Shown here in pieces: positions 5,450-12,493 of a stretch of DNA of 43,638 bases (the stretch's first letter is position 1; every line of letters starts with the position of its first letter). The DNA comes from Paludibacteraceae bacterium (GTDB lineage: Bacteria > Bacteroidota > Bacteroidia > Bacteroidales > Paludibacteraceae). The notes below the pieces were generated by a model, which saw nothing but the letters and a program-made list of their open reading frames with translations, was not told the DNA's origin and did no database searches. The position numbers and the translations under genes are program-made. Where the stretch lies: assembly GCA_024401535.1 (NCBI GenBank), contig JAKSKX010000019.1, positions 1 to 43,638 on the forward strand, given 5' to 3'.

Positions 5450-7707
5450 TGGAAAGTCAGGAAGTTCTGTTGTTGGCTAAAAGGCTTGTTCCCGATACTT
5501 CGTCCCGTGTCGAGTACCTGAAGGACGGAGGAACAAAGGATATAATCAAAGCCATAAAGTTATGCTTGCCCTCTTCTGTGCGACAGACAGCTGAGTTTTC
5601 TCAGGCGTTGCTGTCTGCTTGCCATAATGACAAAGGGGAAATGTTGCGCACGCTATATTCCTTTCTCGTGGATCGTGTGCCTTTGGTTATAGATCCGTTA
5701 GGTGTTCAGAACATTAAGAAACCTTCGGTACTTGTCCATGCTTCGGAACTCGGGGCAGACTGCAAGAGTTATTCTCTCTTTATTTCGTCGGTGCTGTCGA
5801 ATGTTGGCATTCCCCACCGCTTCAAGTTCGTAAGCTGGAGAGAGGGCGACGAAGTAAGGCATGTTTTTATCGAGGCTTTTCTATCCGATAAGAGAATAGT
5901 TCTTGACTGCAACATGAAGAAGTTCGATGCCGAGAAACTCCCAAATTACAATAATACATACATAGATATGACAAGAATTTCAGCAATAGGGGATGTCCCC
6001 AAAAAACAAGAGATAAAGAAGATTAAGAAGGGATCTTTGTTCAATGGTCGTCCCATGAACCGCATGAGCGATATTGAAATAGAGATTAGACTTATTCGTC
6101 AAGGTTTGCAGAACGAAAGAGATTCTATACGCCGTATTGCAGGCATAGGCTCGGACGATCCTGTTATCGTGCAGTATGACGGAGCAATAGGCATGACAAA
6201 TGATTTGATCTGCGAGATTGCAAACCTTGTCGATACTGGCGATTATGTGAACTCGGACAGCCGTATTGCAGGTCTCGGATATGACTTTGCTACTGGTGCT
6301 TATGGCGTGTCTGCTATCGGTGATGCTTTCCAGCCTATTGTCTATACAGAGGGCGAAGGTATAGGCGCATTCCGACAGAACCGCAAGGCAAAGGCTCACC
6401 TCGCTCCTGATGCTCCAGCTCGAGCAAGAATGAGGAGACACCGCCTAGAGAGAATAGAGAAAGGCAATGCCCCAACCCTTGACGATGTGGAGAAAGAGAA
6501 CGCCCATATCGGCAAAGTGTTCAAGAAGATTGCTAAGGCTGTAAAGAAAGCAGCTAAGACTGTTGCTAAGACAGTTGCCAAGACAACGAAGAAAGTAGTC
6601 AAAGCAACGGCAAAAGCAGTGGCTAAGGCAACAACAACAGTAGCAAAAGGTGTTGCTACAGCAGTAGTTGCAACTGCCACAGCTGGACAGGCAAAGAAAA
6701 CTATCAAGAAACTTGCAAAGAGTACAGCCAAGGATGCAAAGGCTTTTGCCAAAGCAAACAAAGACCTTGTTACTGCTCCTGTTGGTGCGCTTGCCGAAGT
6801 GTTGCTCGAGGAATGGTGTCCACGGATAGGTCCTTTCTTCCAGAACGCATATTTGTCAGATGCAGATGCTAAGAAGTATCTAAATGCCAAAGGACAGCAG
6901 AGAAGAAACAAGGCAAAGAAGCTTCGCTCTCTACTTATCAAGCATTTGAATGTAGATAGCAAGAAGTTTGACAAGGCGATAAAGAACTCCATACAGAAGC
7001 AGACAGGCAAGACTCTCGAGGCAAACCTTCAGAACCTCAAGAACATTGCCGAGGGTAAGCCTGCTATTGCCGCCATAGGAATTACTCCCGGAATGGTTTC
7101 TGCTATTGCATCGGCTGTTATGTCTCTTCTTTCGCTTCTGCTAAAACGATTTGCTGGCAAGGATGCTGCCACTGATTTCTCTGCGTTGTCTCTCACAACA
7201 GCTGATGTGGCAAACGACTCTGAAGATTGGGTAAGCAACTTGATAACATCTGCCTCTAATGGTGTTACTAAGTTAGTGAATACAGCCTCTAACATCAAGA
7301 ACAATGTTTTGTCTACAGCCTCTAACATCAAGAACAATGTTTTGTCTACAGCCTCTAACATCAAGGACAATTTAGTAAATCAAGCTTCTAATTTGGTTGA
7401 GTCAGCCTCTAACCTGACTAACCTCCAGATGCTGACAGGTAGTGCGCTTAGCCCTATGGTGCAAAGTTCGGGAAGTGATGCAGACGCAATGAATACAACA
7501 ACTTCTCCGGATGTCGATGCTATTACAAACAGAGAGGTCAGCCCGTCTGGTGAAGCTCAGGGAGCAAGTGCAGCCTTGAATACTGTTGCGTCGTCTATGG
7601 CAGAAGATACAAAGGACGATGCACAGCCAAAGAGCGACAACAAGACAATGCTTTATATAGCCGGTGCAGTCGCCGCTGTCGGTGCTGTCCTTATGCTAAA
7701 GAAATAA
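5449..7707 (+). CDS. transglutaminase-like protein with Lys/Ala-rich region and C-terminal TM
   Basis: 752 residues. The N-terminal domain has a papain-like transglutaminase core: Cys105 in GADCKSYSLF, His138 in RHVFIEAF and Asp153 in VLDCNM, so the triad is complete. Residues ~353-441 are extremely Lys/Ala-rich (KKIAKAVKKAAKTVAKTV...), like histone H1 tails or amphipathic membrane helices. A hydrophobic stretch lies at ~545-570. Three units of an 11-residue repeat (TASNIKNNVLS) encoded by 33-bp DNA repeats follow at ~612-640. A terminal TM ends LYIAGAVAAVGAVLML-KK. It is likely a minor virion protein that may bind DNA or membrane and remodel or cross-link protein or peptidoglycan. Virion role is inferred; the domain call is fairly secure. 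Confidence 0.7.
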   Translation: MESQEVLLLAKRLVPDTSSRVEYLKDGGTKDIIKAIKLCLPSSVRQTAEFSQALLSACHNDKGEMLRTLYSFLVDRVPLVIDPLGVQNIKKPSVLVHASELGADCKSYSLFISSVLSNVGIPHRFKFVSWREGDEVRHVFIEAFLSDKRIVLDCNMKKFDAEKLPNYNNTYIDMTRISAIGDVPKKQEIKKIKKGSLFNGRPMNRMSDIEIEIRLIRQGLQNERDSIRRIAGIGSDDPVIVQYDGAIGMTNDLICEIANLVDTGDYVNSDSRIAGLGYDFATGAYGVSAIGDAFQPIVYTEGEGIGAFRQNRKAKAHLAPDAPARARMRRHRLERIEKGNAPTLDDVEKENAHIGKVFKKIAKAVKKAAKTVAKTVAKTTKKVVKATAKAVAKATTTVAKGVATAVVATATAGQAKKTIKKLAKSTAKDAKAFAKANKDLVTAPVGALAEVLLEEWCPRIGPFFQNAYLSDADAKKYLNAKGQQRRNKAKKLRSLLIKHLNVDSKKFDKAIKNSIQKQTGKTLEANLQNLKNIAEGKPAIAAIGITPGMVSAIASAVMSLLSLLLKRFAGKDAATDFSALSLTTADVANDSEDWVSNLITSASNGVTKLVNTASNIKNNVLSTASNIKNNVLSTASNIKDNLVNQASNLVESASNLTNLQMLTGSALSPMVQSSGSDADAMNTTTSPDVDAITNREVSPSGEAQGASAALNTVASSMAEDTKDDAQPKSDNKTMLYIAGAVAAVGAVLMLKK
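7282..7372 (+). repeat. 33-bp in-frame tandem repeat
   Basis: Copies at 7282-7314 and 7315-7347 are identical, and a third begins at 7348 with a G for A change and then diverges. Each encodes the 11-mer TASNIKNNVLS, a hendecad typical of LEA-type or coiled-coil helices. Identity of two copies implies recent expansion. Confidence 0.85.
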
Positions 7708-7723
7708 CTAATATTCTATAGAA

Positions 7724-7915
7724 ATGGCAAATGTGAAAAAGAAAGGTGGAAGCAATTCCATCGAAGCAAAGAGACGAGAGCTTCGCAAACTTTCCGCTCA
7801 GATTTCTCTTGAGAAGAAGAAGAAGTCAGAAGAGAAGAAGAAGGCTCTTTTGGCAAGACGAATCGAGCAGATGAAGAAGACTCTTGCTACTTTAAAAAGT
7901 AACAAAAAGAAGTAA
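7724..7915 (+). CDS. small highly basic coiled-coil protein
   Basis: 63 residues, about one third Lys/Arg (MANVKKKGGSNSIEAKRREL..., ending LKSNKKK). The whole chain from residue 10 can be one charged helix. No membrane segment. It has a good spacer from the preceding stop (16 bp) and to the next gene. It is probably a nucleic-acid-binding or scaffold-like component. No family recognised. Confidence 0.65.
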   Translation: MANVKKKGGSNSIEAKRRELRKLSAQISLEKKKKSEEKKKALLARRIEQMKKTLATLKSNKKK

Positions 7916-7931
7916 TGTAATTTTTTAAGAC

Positions 7932-8309
7932 ATGGCAAAGAAATTCGACTTAAAGCCCGTACTAGTGAATACTGCGGGAGCGACTGTAGGAGCAGTTGCA
8001 AGTAACTTCGCCACAAAGCTTCCTTTCAATTCAAAGGTTTCTGAGGGTATTGCAATTCTTGCAGGTTGCGCCCTTCAGGCTTTGATGCCAAAGAACGAGC
8101 TTGTAAAGGCGGTAGGTGTTGGTTTGGCGGCAGGTGCTGCCTCTAAGTTGGCGGCTGAGTTCGTTCCAGCCATTGCAGGCTTTGACGATGCAGTGGGCGG
8201 TTTTGATGACGCAGTAGGTGCTGTTATCTATGACGATGCCGAGACAGGTGCTGAGTACACAACACAGAACACTGGCGTTGCTGGTGTATATGACGATTTA
8301 GACGACTAA
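7932..8309 (+). CDS. small membrane protein with acidic tail
   Basis: 125 residues. Two glycine/alanine-rich hydrophobic helices (about 10-25 and 40-75) contain small-residue patterns such as GATVGAVAS and GVGLAAGAASKLAAE. The tail is acidic and repetitive (GFDDAVGGFDDAVG, ending YDDLDD). The gene lies directly before the putative major structural gene. Composition resembles small integral proteins of membrane-containing phages, but I cannot assign homology. Confidence 0.65.
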   Translation: MAKKFDLKPVLVNTAGATVGAVASNFATKLPFNSKVSEGIAILAGCALQALMPKNELVKAVGVGLAAGAASKLAAEFVPAIAGFDDAVGGFDDAVGAVIYDDAETGAEYTTQNTGVAGVYDDLDD

Positions 8310-8344
8310 ATCAATTTATTAACAATTTAAAAGAATAGAAAAAA

Positions 8345-8968
8345 ATGGTTAGAAATAATCAGTCTCTACAGAGACAAACTTTCGATATGTTGCAGAACAA
8401 GTACCCTGGCAAGGAGATTTCTCCGCACTTCCTTCGTGCCGAGGTTGTTTTGAAGAACAATGTGAACAAGTACAAGTTCGACCACCGCTCACTAGGCAAC
8501 GAGTCTTCGACAGAGAAGAAACTTGACCGTAACGACCTTGTCTATGTTACAATGACACAGCTTTGCTGGATTGAGTGCGAGGAGGGAGAAGAGGCAACAG
8601 CTGCCCTTAATACTTTTGCGCCAACAACAGACGATGCAAAGGATTTGGAGGCAATCTATAACGGCTTCATTTCCCTAAAGACAGGTAGCAAGGTAAACTT
8701 CGAGTCCCTTCCTACACAGCACTTCAAGTATGTTCCTGAGCGTGTAGGTGATGACTCGACAGGTGCTCCTGCTCAGTACAATGTGCTTGACTCTGCTTAT
8801 TCAGGTGTAGAGGATTTGTACCTTCACGGAACAAAGTCTCACGAGATTACACTTGAGTTCCCTTCTAAGCCAAATATGAGCATCGAGAAAGCCGGTGTTG
8901 TCCGCAAGGCTGTCTTGATCTTCTACGGCTTCATCATCAAGAATGGAGCAGACGCTTTGAACAAGTAA
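8345..8968 (+). CDS. putative major structural (capsid) protein
   Basis: 207 residues, soluble, without signal or TM, and predicted beta-rich: LDRNDLVYVTMTQLCWIE, KVNFESLPTQHFKYVPE, KSHEITLEFPS and RKAVLIFYGFII. Its A-rich leader (TTAAAAGAATAGAAAAAA before the ATG) is typical of strongly translated Bacteroidota genes. A strong terminator follows immediately, which in phages often raises the level of the major capsid transcript relative to downstream genes. I do not recognise a family. The capsid role rests on context, expression signals and secondary-structure character; a single jelly roll is possible. Confidence 0.5.
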   Translation: MVRNNQSLQRQTFDMLQNKYPGKEISPHFLRAEVVLKNNVNKYKFDHRSLGNESSTEKKLDRNDLVYVTMTQLCWIECEEGEEATAALNTFAPTTDDAKDLEAIYNGFISLKTGSKVNFESLPTQHFKYVPERVGDDSTGAPAQYNVLDSAYSGVEDLYLHGTKSHEITLEFPSKPNMSIEKAGVVRKAVLIFYGFIIKNGADALNK

Positions 8969-8990
8969 GTCTCATTGTTGTTTTTTGTTT

Positions 8991-9026
8991 AGGGGGTGAG
9001 GGAGAATGTGCCTCCACCCCCTTTTT
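8991..9026 (+). terminator. strong intra-operon terminator
   Basis: AGGGGGTGAGG pairs with CCTCCACCCCCT (one bulge) and is followed by TTTTT. It lies between two genes of the same operon with no clear new promoter before 9041, so it probably acts as an attenuator that sets gene dosage. Confidence 0.85.
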
Positions 9027-9040
9027 AATTTTAGAAAATT

Positions 9041-9991
9041 ATGGTAAAAATTAACAGAGCAGAAGGTGTTTATTTCAAGGGCGATTTCTCGAGAAAGTCA
9101 AGGATATTCTTCCCCGAGAATCTTAGGCTAAGAAACAAGACTATAAATTATATCTATGCCTTTGCTTCTCCAGAGCAACTGGAGACTGGGAATATCCGAA
9201 AGAAAGCAGATTCCCTTCGTTATGAGAATGGCATATATACATCTGCCTTAAATTATAATGAAGACGACTCTGTCCTTACAGCTGTTGACAGCACAGAGGC
9301 CAGAGGAACTTATGTCTGTTTCGTGAACTCCGAGGATGAGGTTGTAAAGCAGATTCCTCTTCTCGAGCTATATCGCAAGACAAAATGCGGTATTCCCTTT
9401 GTCCTTAACGAGGTTATAGACTATGACAAGTCCTATATCGAAAATCACGGAGGAGCAAAACTGAAGCTATTCTTTGTCTTTGCCCAGGGAACAGGATGTC
9501 AAGAAGAGAACCATGTCAGATACGACCATCTGGAAGTTCTTGACTCAGACCCTAAGAGACAATGTTATCCAGAATGGGCTAATTATTGGGAGTGGTCGCC
9601 TATAGGAGTACGTCGCCTGATGTTCCCGGATGTGGAATGTTTCAGAGGCAAGTCCCTTAAAGCTTTGAACATCCATTGCTCAAAAATGCAAGGAGATTTT
9701 GACTGTGTCTCAACTCCAGCCAACAGAATGGTCTTCTCCGACTACATTGTGAATCGTTCGCTACTGACACTTACAGACAACAACGGCGACGAAATCATCT
9801 ATAATGTTCCGCTTTGTGCTTTCCGTCCAGACTTCACGACTAACGGAGCGTTGTTCGGTTTTGCAGACCTATCTATTAACTGGAAGCGTTGCTATATCGA
9901 GGACTATTCAGACAAACTTTTGGATCTGTACAAGTCAAAGACTATGAGCAACATTTCTTGCTTCTATTTCTCAGTTCAACTATCTAAGTAA
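9041..9991 (+). CDS. putative double-barrel structural protein (two similar halves)
   Basis: 316 residues, soluble and beta-rich. The two halves share an ordered motif series: RIFFPENLRLRNKT (about 21-34) with RRLMFPDVECFRGKS (about 191-205); NSEDEVVKQIPL (96-107) with DNNGDEIIYNVPL (246-258); KSYIEN (130-135) with RCYIED (283-288); and LFFVFAQ (143-149) with CFYFSVQ (307-313). Spacing between halves is 151-171 residues throughout. A tandem duplication of a ~150-aa beta domain is the architecture of double jelly-roll capsid proteins such as those of PM2, PRD1 and FLiP, and the length is in range. Homology to those families is not shown. A minor capsid, spike-base or receptor-binding protein is the alternative. 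Confidence 0.5.
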   Translation: MVKINRAEGVYFKGDFSRKSRIFFPENLRLRNKTINYIYAFASPEQLETGNIRKKADSLRYENGIYTSALNYNEDDSVLTAVDSTEARGTYVCFVNSEDEVVKQIPLLELYRKTKCGIPFVLNEVIDYDKSYIENHGGAKLKLFFVFAQGTGCQEENHVRYDHLEVLDSDPKRQCYPEWANYWEWSPIGVRRLMFPDVECFRGKSLKALNIHCSKMQGDFDCVSTPANRMVFSDYIVNRSLLTLTDNNGDEIIYNVPLCAFRPDFTTNGALFGFADLSINWKRCYIEDYSDKLLDLYKSKTMSNISCFYFSVQLSK

Positions 9992-9998
9992 AACTATC

Positions 9999-10793
9999 AT
10001 GACTAACGAAGAAATCTTGCAAATATTCGACGAGGAGAAAACCCCGTACTGGTGTCTGTTGCACAAGAAGTCCAAGGGAACACTTGGCGAATGTGGCAAG
10101 CAAGGAGGCAAGGAAGATCGTACTTTAGGAGCGAGCAGATCCAAACTTGCTAATAAACTTTCTCAATACCAATCTTACCCTTGTATCGTCTATTTCTTCG
10201 ACACTAAAGAGGAACTTCTGGACGGGTTGAAGAATAAGGACCTGGAGAAGATGCCGTGCATAGCATTTGCCGAAAACACAGTCGTAAAGCCGAACATAGC
10301 GGATGCTCCCTCCATCTCTGGTATTTCTTCCGCTCCTTTTGTTTCAGAAGAGGATATTGAGAAAAGAGCAAATGACAAGTTCTCTACTTTCCGCTTAGAG
10401 TTTGAACTTAACCACCTGAAAAAGGATAATTCGGACTTGCGAGACGAAAACAGATACCTGAAGCAGAAGGTAGCAGAACTTGAACGAGAAATCGAGAAGA
10501 ACAGCTCTAACACAATAAACTCTTTTGTCGGTGCTGTATCTCCATTTCTTCCTATGATTCAAAAAGCTTTCGGAGGTGCGCCTTCAGGAGCTATTAACGG
10601 ATTACCTCAAATAAAAACAAAAAGAACAATGAAAGAGACTATTGTAAAAAGAATGCCAGCTGATGAATTGGCACTACTTGACGAGATTAAAAGAATTGAG
10701 CCTGAAGCTTGGAAGACACTTCTTGCTAATATTGTCCGCCTTCACGATGAAGACAAGACAACTTACGACATGGCTCGCAAATTTTTAATGTAA
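9999..10793 (+). CDS. coiled-coil structural-type protein
   Basis: 264 residues, soluble. The N-terminal domain (~1-85) contains WCLLHKKSKGTLGECGKQGG. A long charged coiled coil follows at ~125-165 (LEFELNHLKKDNSDLRDEN...KVAELEREIEKN). Then comes a glycine/proline-rich linker (SPFLPMIQKAFGGAPSGAI) and a helical C-terminal domain. No P-loop is visible, so it is not a packaging ATPase. It is possibly a scaffold, spike or assembly factor. The next start is 2 bp after its stop. Confidence 0.6.
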   Translation: MTNEEILQIFDEEKTPYWCLLHKKSKGTLGECGKQGGKEDRTLGASRSKLANKLSQYQSYPCIVYFFDTKEELLDGLKNKDLEKMPCIAFAENTVVKPNIADAPSISGISSAPFVSEEDIEKRANDKFSTFRLEFELNHLKKDNSDLRDENRYLKQKVAELEREIEKNSSNTINSFVGAVSPFLPMIQKAFGGAPSGAINGLPQIKTKRTMKETIVKRMPADELALLDEIKRIEPEAWKTLLANIVRLHDEDKTTYDMARKFLM

Positions 10794-10794
10794 T

Positions 10795-11694
10795 ATGGCG
10801 AAACTAATTGTATTCAAGAACCCTGACAAGACTTTTGTCAAGTGCAAGGACTCTGTGAAGACTTATGTTAATATCCGTGCTAACAAAAGCACCTCTTCTT
10901 CTATCATGGGGCGTTTGCTCCCTGGGGACAGACTTCCTATCAGTCTTAATAGCGAAATTCTGGACAACGGCGAAACATGGTATCATGTAAAGCTTCTCTC
11001 TGGTGTTGGTAGTGGATATGTCCGCTCTGATAATGTTGATGTCGTGGAGAATAGTTCCTCGTACTCTCAGGCTCAAACTCAGGCTCTGGTTGATTCCCTT
11101 GTTGCTCAGGACAAAAAGAACTATGACCTGCTGCTCCAGTTAAGCAAAAAGGCCGAGGAGTTGAAAGGAAAAGGCCATACCGTTAGCTCTCAGCAAAAAG
11201 AACTTTCGGATATTGCCTTGAGGTTGTCTGAAAGACAGTCCGCACTGAAGAATGAGTCTTGGTTTGGCTCTATCAAAAGCACTATCTCTTCCTATTGGGA
11301 AAGTGCTAAGAGTGCTTTCGAGAAACTCCTTGCTTCTGTATCTGGCATTGGTGCAATACCTGTAATTCCAGTGATAATTGCTGCCGTGGCAGTTCTGTCT
11401 GCAGGTGTTGGCGTTGGCTATATCTGTTTTGCTCCAAAGTACGAGCAGAGCAAAGTGGATTGGGACAAGCTCAACTCTCTGAAGAAAGTGTTTGACGAAA
11501 TGGCAAAAACTAACCCTAAGGCTGTAGATGATGCCAAAAAGGAGATTCAGGATCTGACAGACGATGCTTATAACAAGGGCAAGAACGAGGGAACTTGGGA
11601 CGGAGTATGGTCCATTGTTAAGCCTATTGCGTTAATGGGTGCAGGCTTCTGGCTTGTAACTAAATTTATCGACACGCAGAAAAAGAGACGATAG
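10795..11694 (+). CDS. SH3b-domain membrane protein
   Basis: 299 residues. A bacterial SH3 (SH3b) domain at ~18-82 shows the classic RANKSTSSSIMGRLLPGD and GETWYHVKLLSG...GYVRS blocks, used to bind cell-wall peptide or glycan. A helical linker follows, then a TM segment near 183-208 (IPVIPVIIAAVAVLSAGVGV) and a second near 272-292. It immediately precedes the GH73 gene. A virion-membrane or envelope protein that contacts peptidoglycan during entry or release is plausible. Confidence 0.7.
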   Translation: MAKLIVFKNPDKTFVKCKDSVKTYVNIRANKSTSSSIMGRLLPGDRLPISLNSEILDNGETWYHVKLLSGVGSGYVRSDNVDVVENSSSYSQAQTQALVDSLVAQDKKNYDLLLQLSKKAEELKGKGHTVSSQQKELSDIALRLSERQSALKNESWFGSIKSTISSYWESAKSAFEKLLASVSGIGAIPVIPVIIAAVAVLSAGVGVGYICFAPKYEQSKVDWDKLNSLKKVFDEMAKTNPKAVDDAKKEIQDLTDDAYNKGKNEGTWDGVWSIVKPIALMGAGFWLVTKFIDTQKKRR

Positions 11695-11695
11695 C

Positions 11696-12217
11696 ATGAC
11701 AGTAGATGAATTTTACATACATTTTGCAGGTGCAGGAATGGCGGTACAAAAGAAGTACAAAGTGCCGTACCTTTCCGCACTTGCTCAATGTGCTCTCGAG
11801 ACTGGTTGGGGGAAGTCAAAGCCCGGAAACATGTGCTTCGGTATAAAGATTACTCCATCATATACTGGCAAGACTCAGGAGCTTACAACGACAGAATTTG
11901 TAAACGGAGTGAAGCAGACTGTAAAGAGCAAGTTCCGTGCCTATGACAGCATCGAGGAGTCTTTCCTGGACTACGGCAATTTCCTTACTGTCAACCCCAG
12001 ATACAAGAACGCCTTCAACTATCCGAACGATCCATACAGGTTCTGCGAGGAGGTAGCCAAGGCGGGATATGCCACAGACCCGAACTATTACAGCAAGTTG
12101 AAGTCCATCCTCGACAAACTTAAAGGGTGCGAAGCTTCGTCTTCGGACAACAGCTCTATTCTGCTTTCCTTTGGTTTGCTGGCAATAGGTGGTATTCTGG
12201 CTTATTTCCTTAAATAA
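11696..12217 (+). CDS. membrane-anchored GH73-type peptidoglycan hydrolase
   Basis: 173 residues. It contains a glucosaminidase (GH73/LYZ2-like) fold: LSALAQCALETGWGKSKPGN with the catalytic Glu in ALETGWG, then NMCFGIK, FRAYDSIEESFLDYGNFL and RYKNAF. It cleaves the glycan backbone of peptidoglycan. A C-terminal TM (ILLSFGLLAIGGILAYFL) follows a Ser-rich linker, and there is no signal peptide. That tail is unusual for a soluble phage endolysin but fits a virion-membrane lytic enzyme, as in membrane-containing phages. The start is 2 bp after the upstream stop. Confidence 0.8.
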   Translation: MTVDEFYIHFAGAGMAVQKKYKVPYLSALAQCALETGWGKSKPGNMCFGIKITPSYTGKTQELTTTEFVNGVKQTVKSKFRAYDSIEESFLDYGNFLTVNPRYKNAFNYPNDPYRFCEEVAKAGYATDPNYYSKLKSILDKLKGCEASSSDNSSILLSFGLLAIGGILAYFLK

Positions 12218-12223
12218 TAACTT

Positions 12224-12493
12224 ATGGCAAAGATACAACTTCACACTAAACAGATAACAGAGAACACTCGTATTGCTCCCGACGGTTGCAGTTCCATGAC
12301 CTTTATCAACCAAGGCGATGACGAGGCTACAATCATGGGCTGTGTTACTATCGAGCCCTCTTCCTCAGTCTCTATAGAACTTGATGCGGCGGATGTCATA
12401 GACACTGACATCGAAGTTAATTTCGCCTACAAGTCCGACAACAGAAACCTCGCAGTTATCTTTATGTCTAACCGAAACAACTTGAAACAATGA
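12224..12493 (+). CDS. small beta-rich protein preceding the fibre
   Basis: 89 residues, with no TM or signal. Beta-strand-like segments include MTFINQGDDEATIMGCVTIE and VSIELDAADVI, ending FMSNRNNLKQ. Its TGA overlaps the ATG of the fibre gene (ATGA at 12490), so the two are translationally coupled and probably assemble together, perhaps as fibre base and fibre. No family recognised. Confidence 0.6.
   Translation: MAKIQLHTKQITENTRIAPDGCSSMTFINQGDDEATIMGCVTIEPSSSVSIELDAADVIDTDIEVNFAYKSDNRNLAVIFMSNRNNLKQ

Noticed and set aside
6396-7010. 204-aa minus-strand frame opposite the transglutaminase-like gene
   Set aside because: Shadow of the Lys/Ala-rich codons (AAG/GCT give long open antisense frames); no start signal or family resemblance.
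9999-10793. Packaging ATPase
   Set aside because: No Walker A or B motif; the protein is a coiled-coil type.
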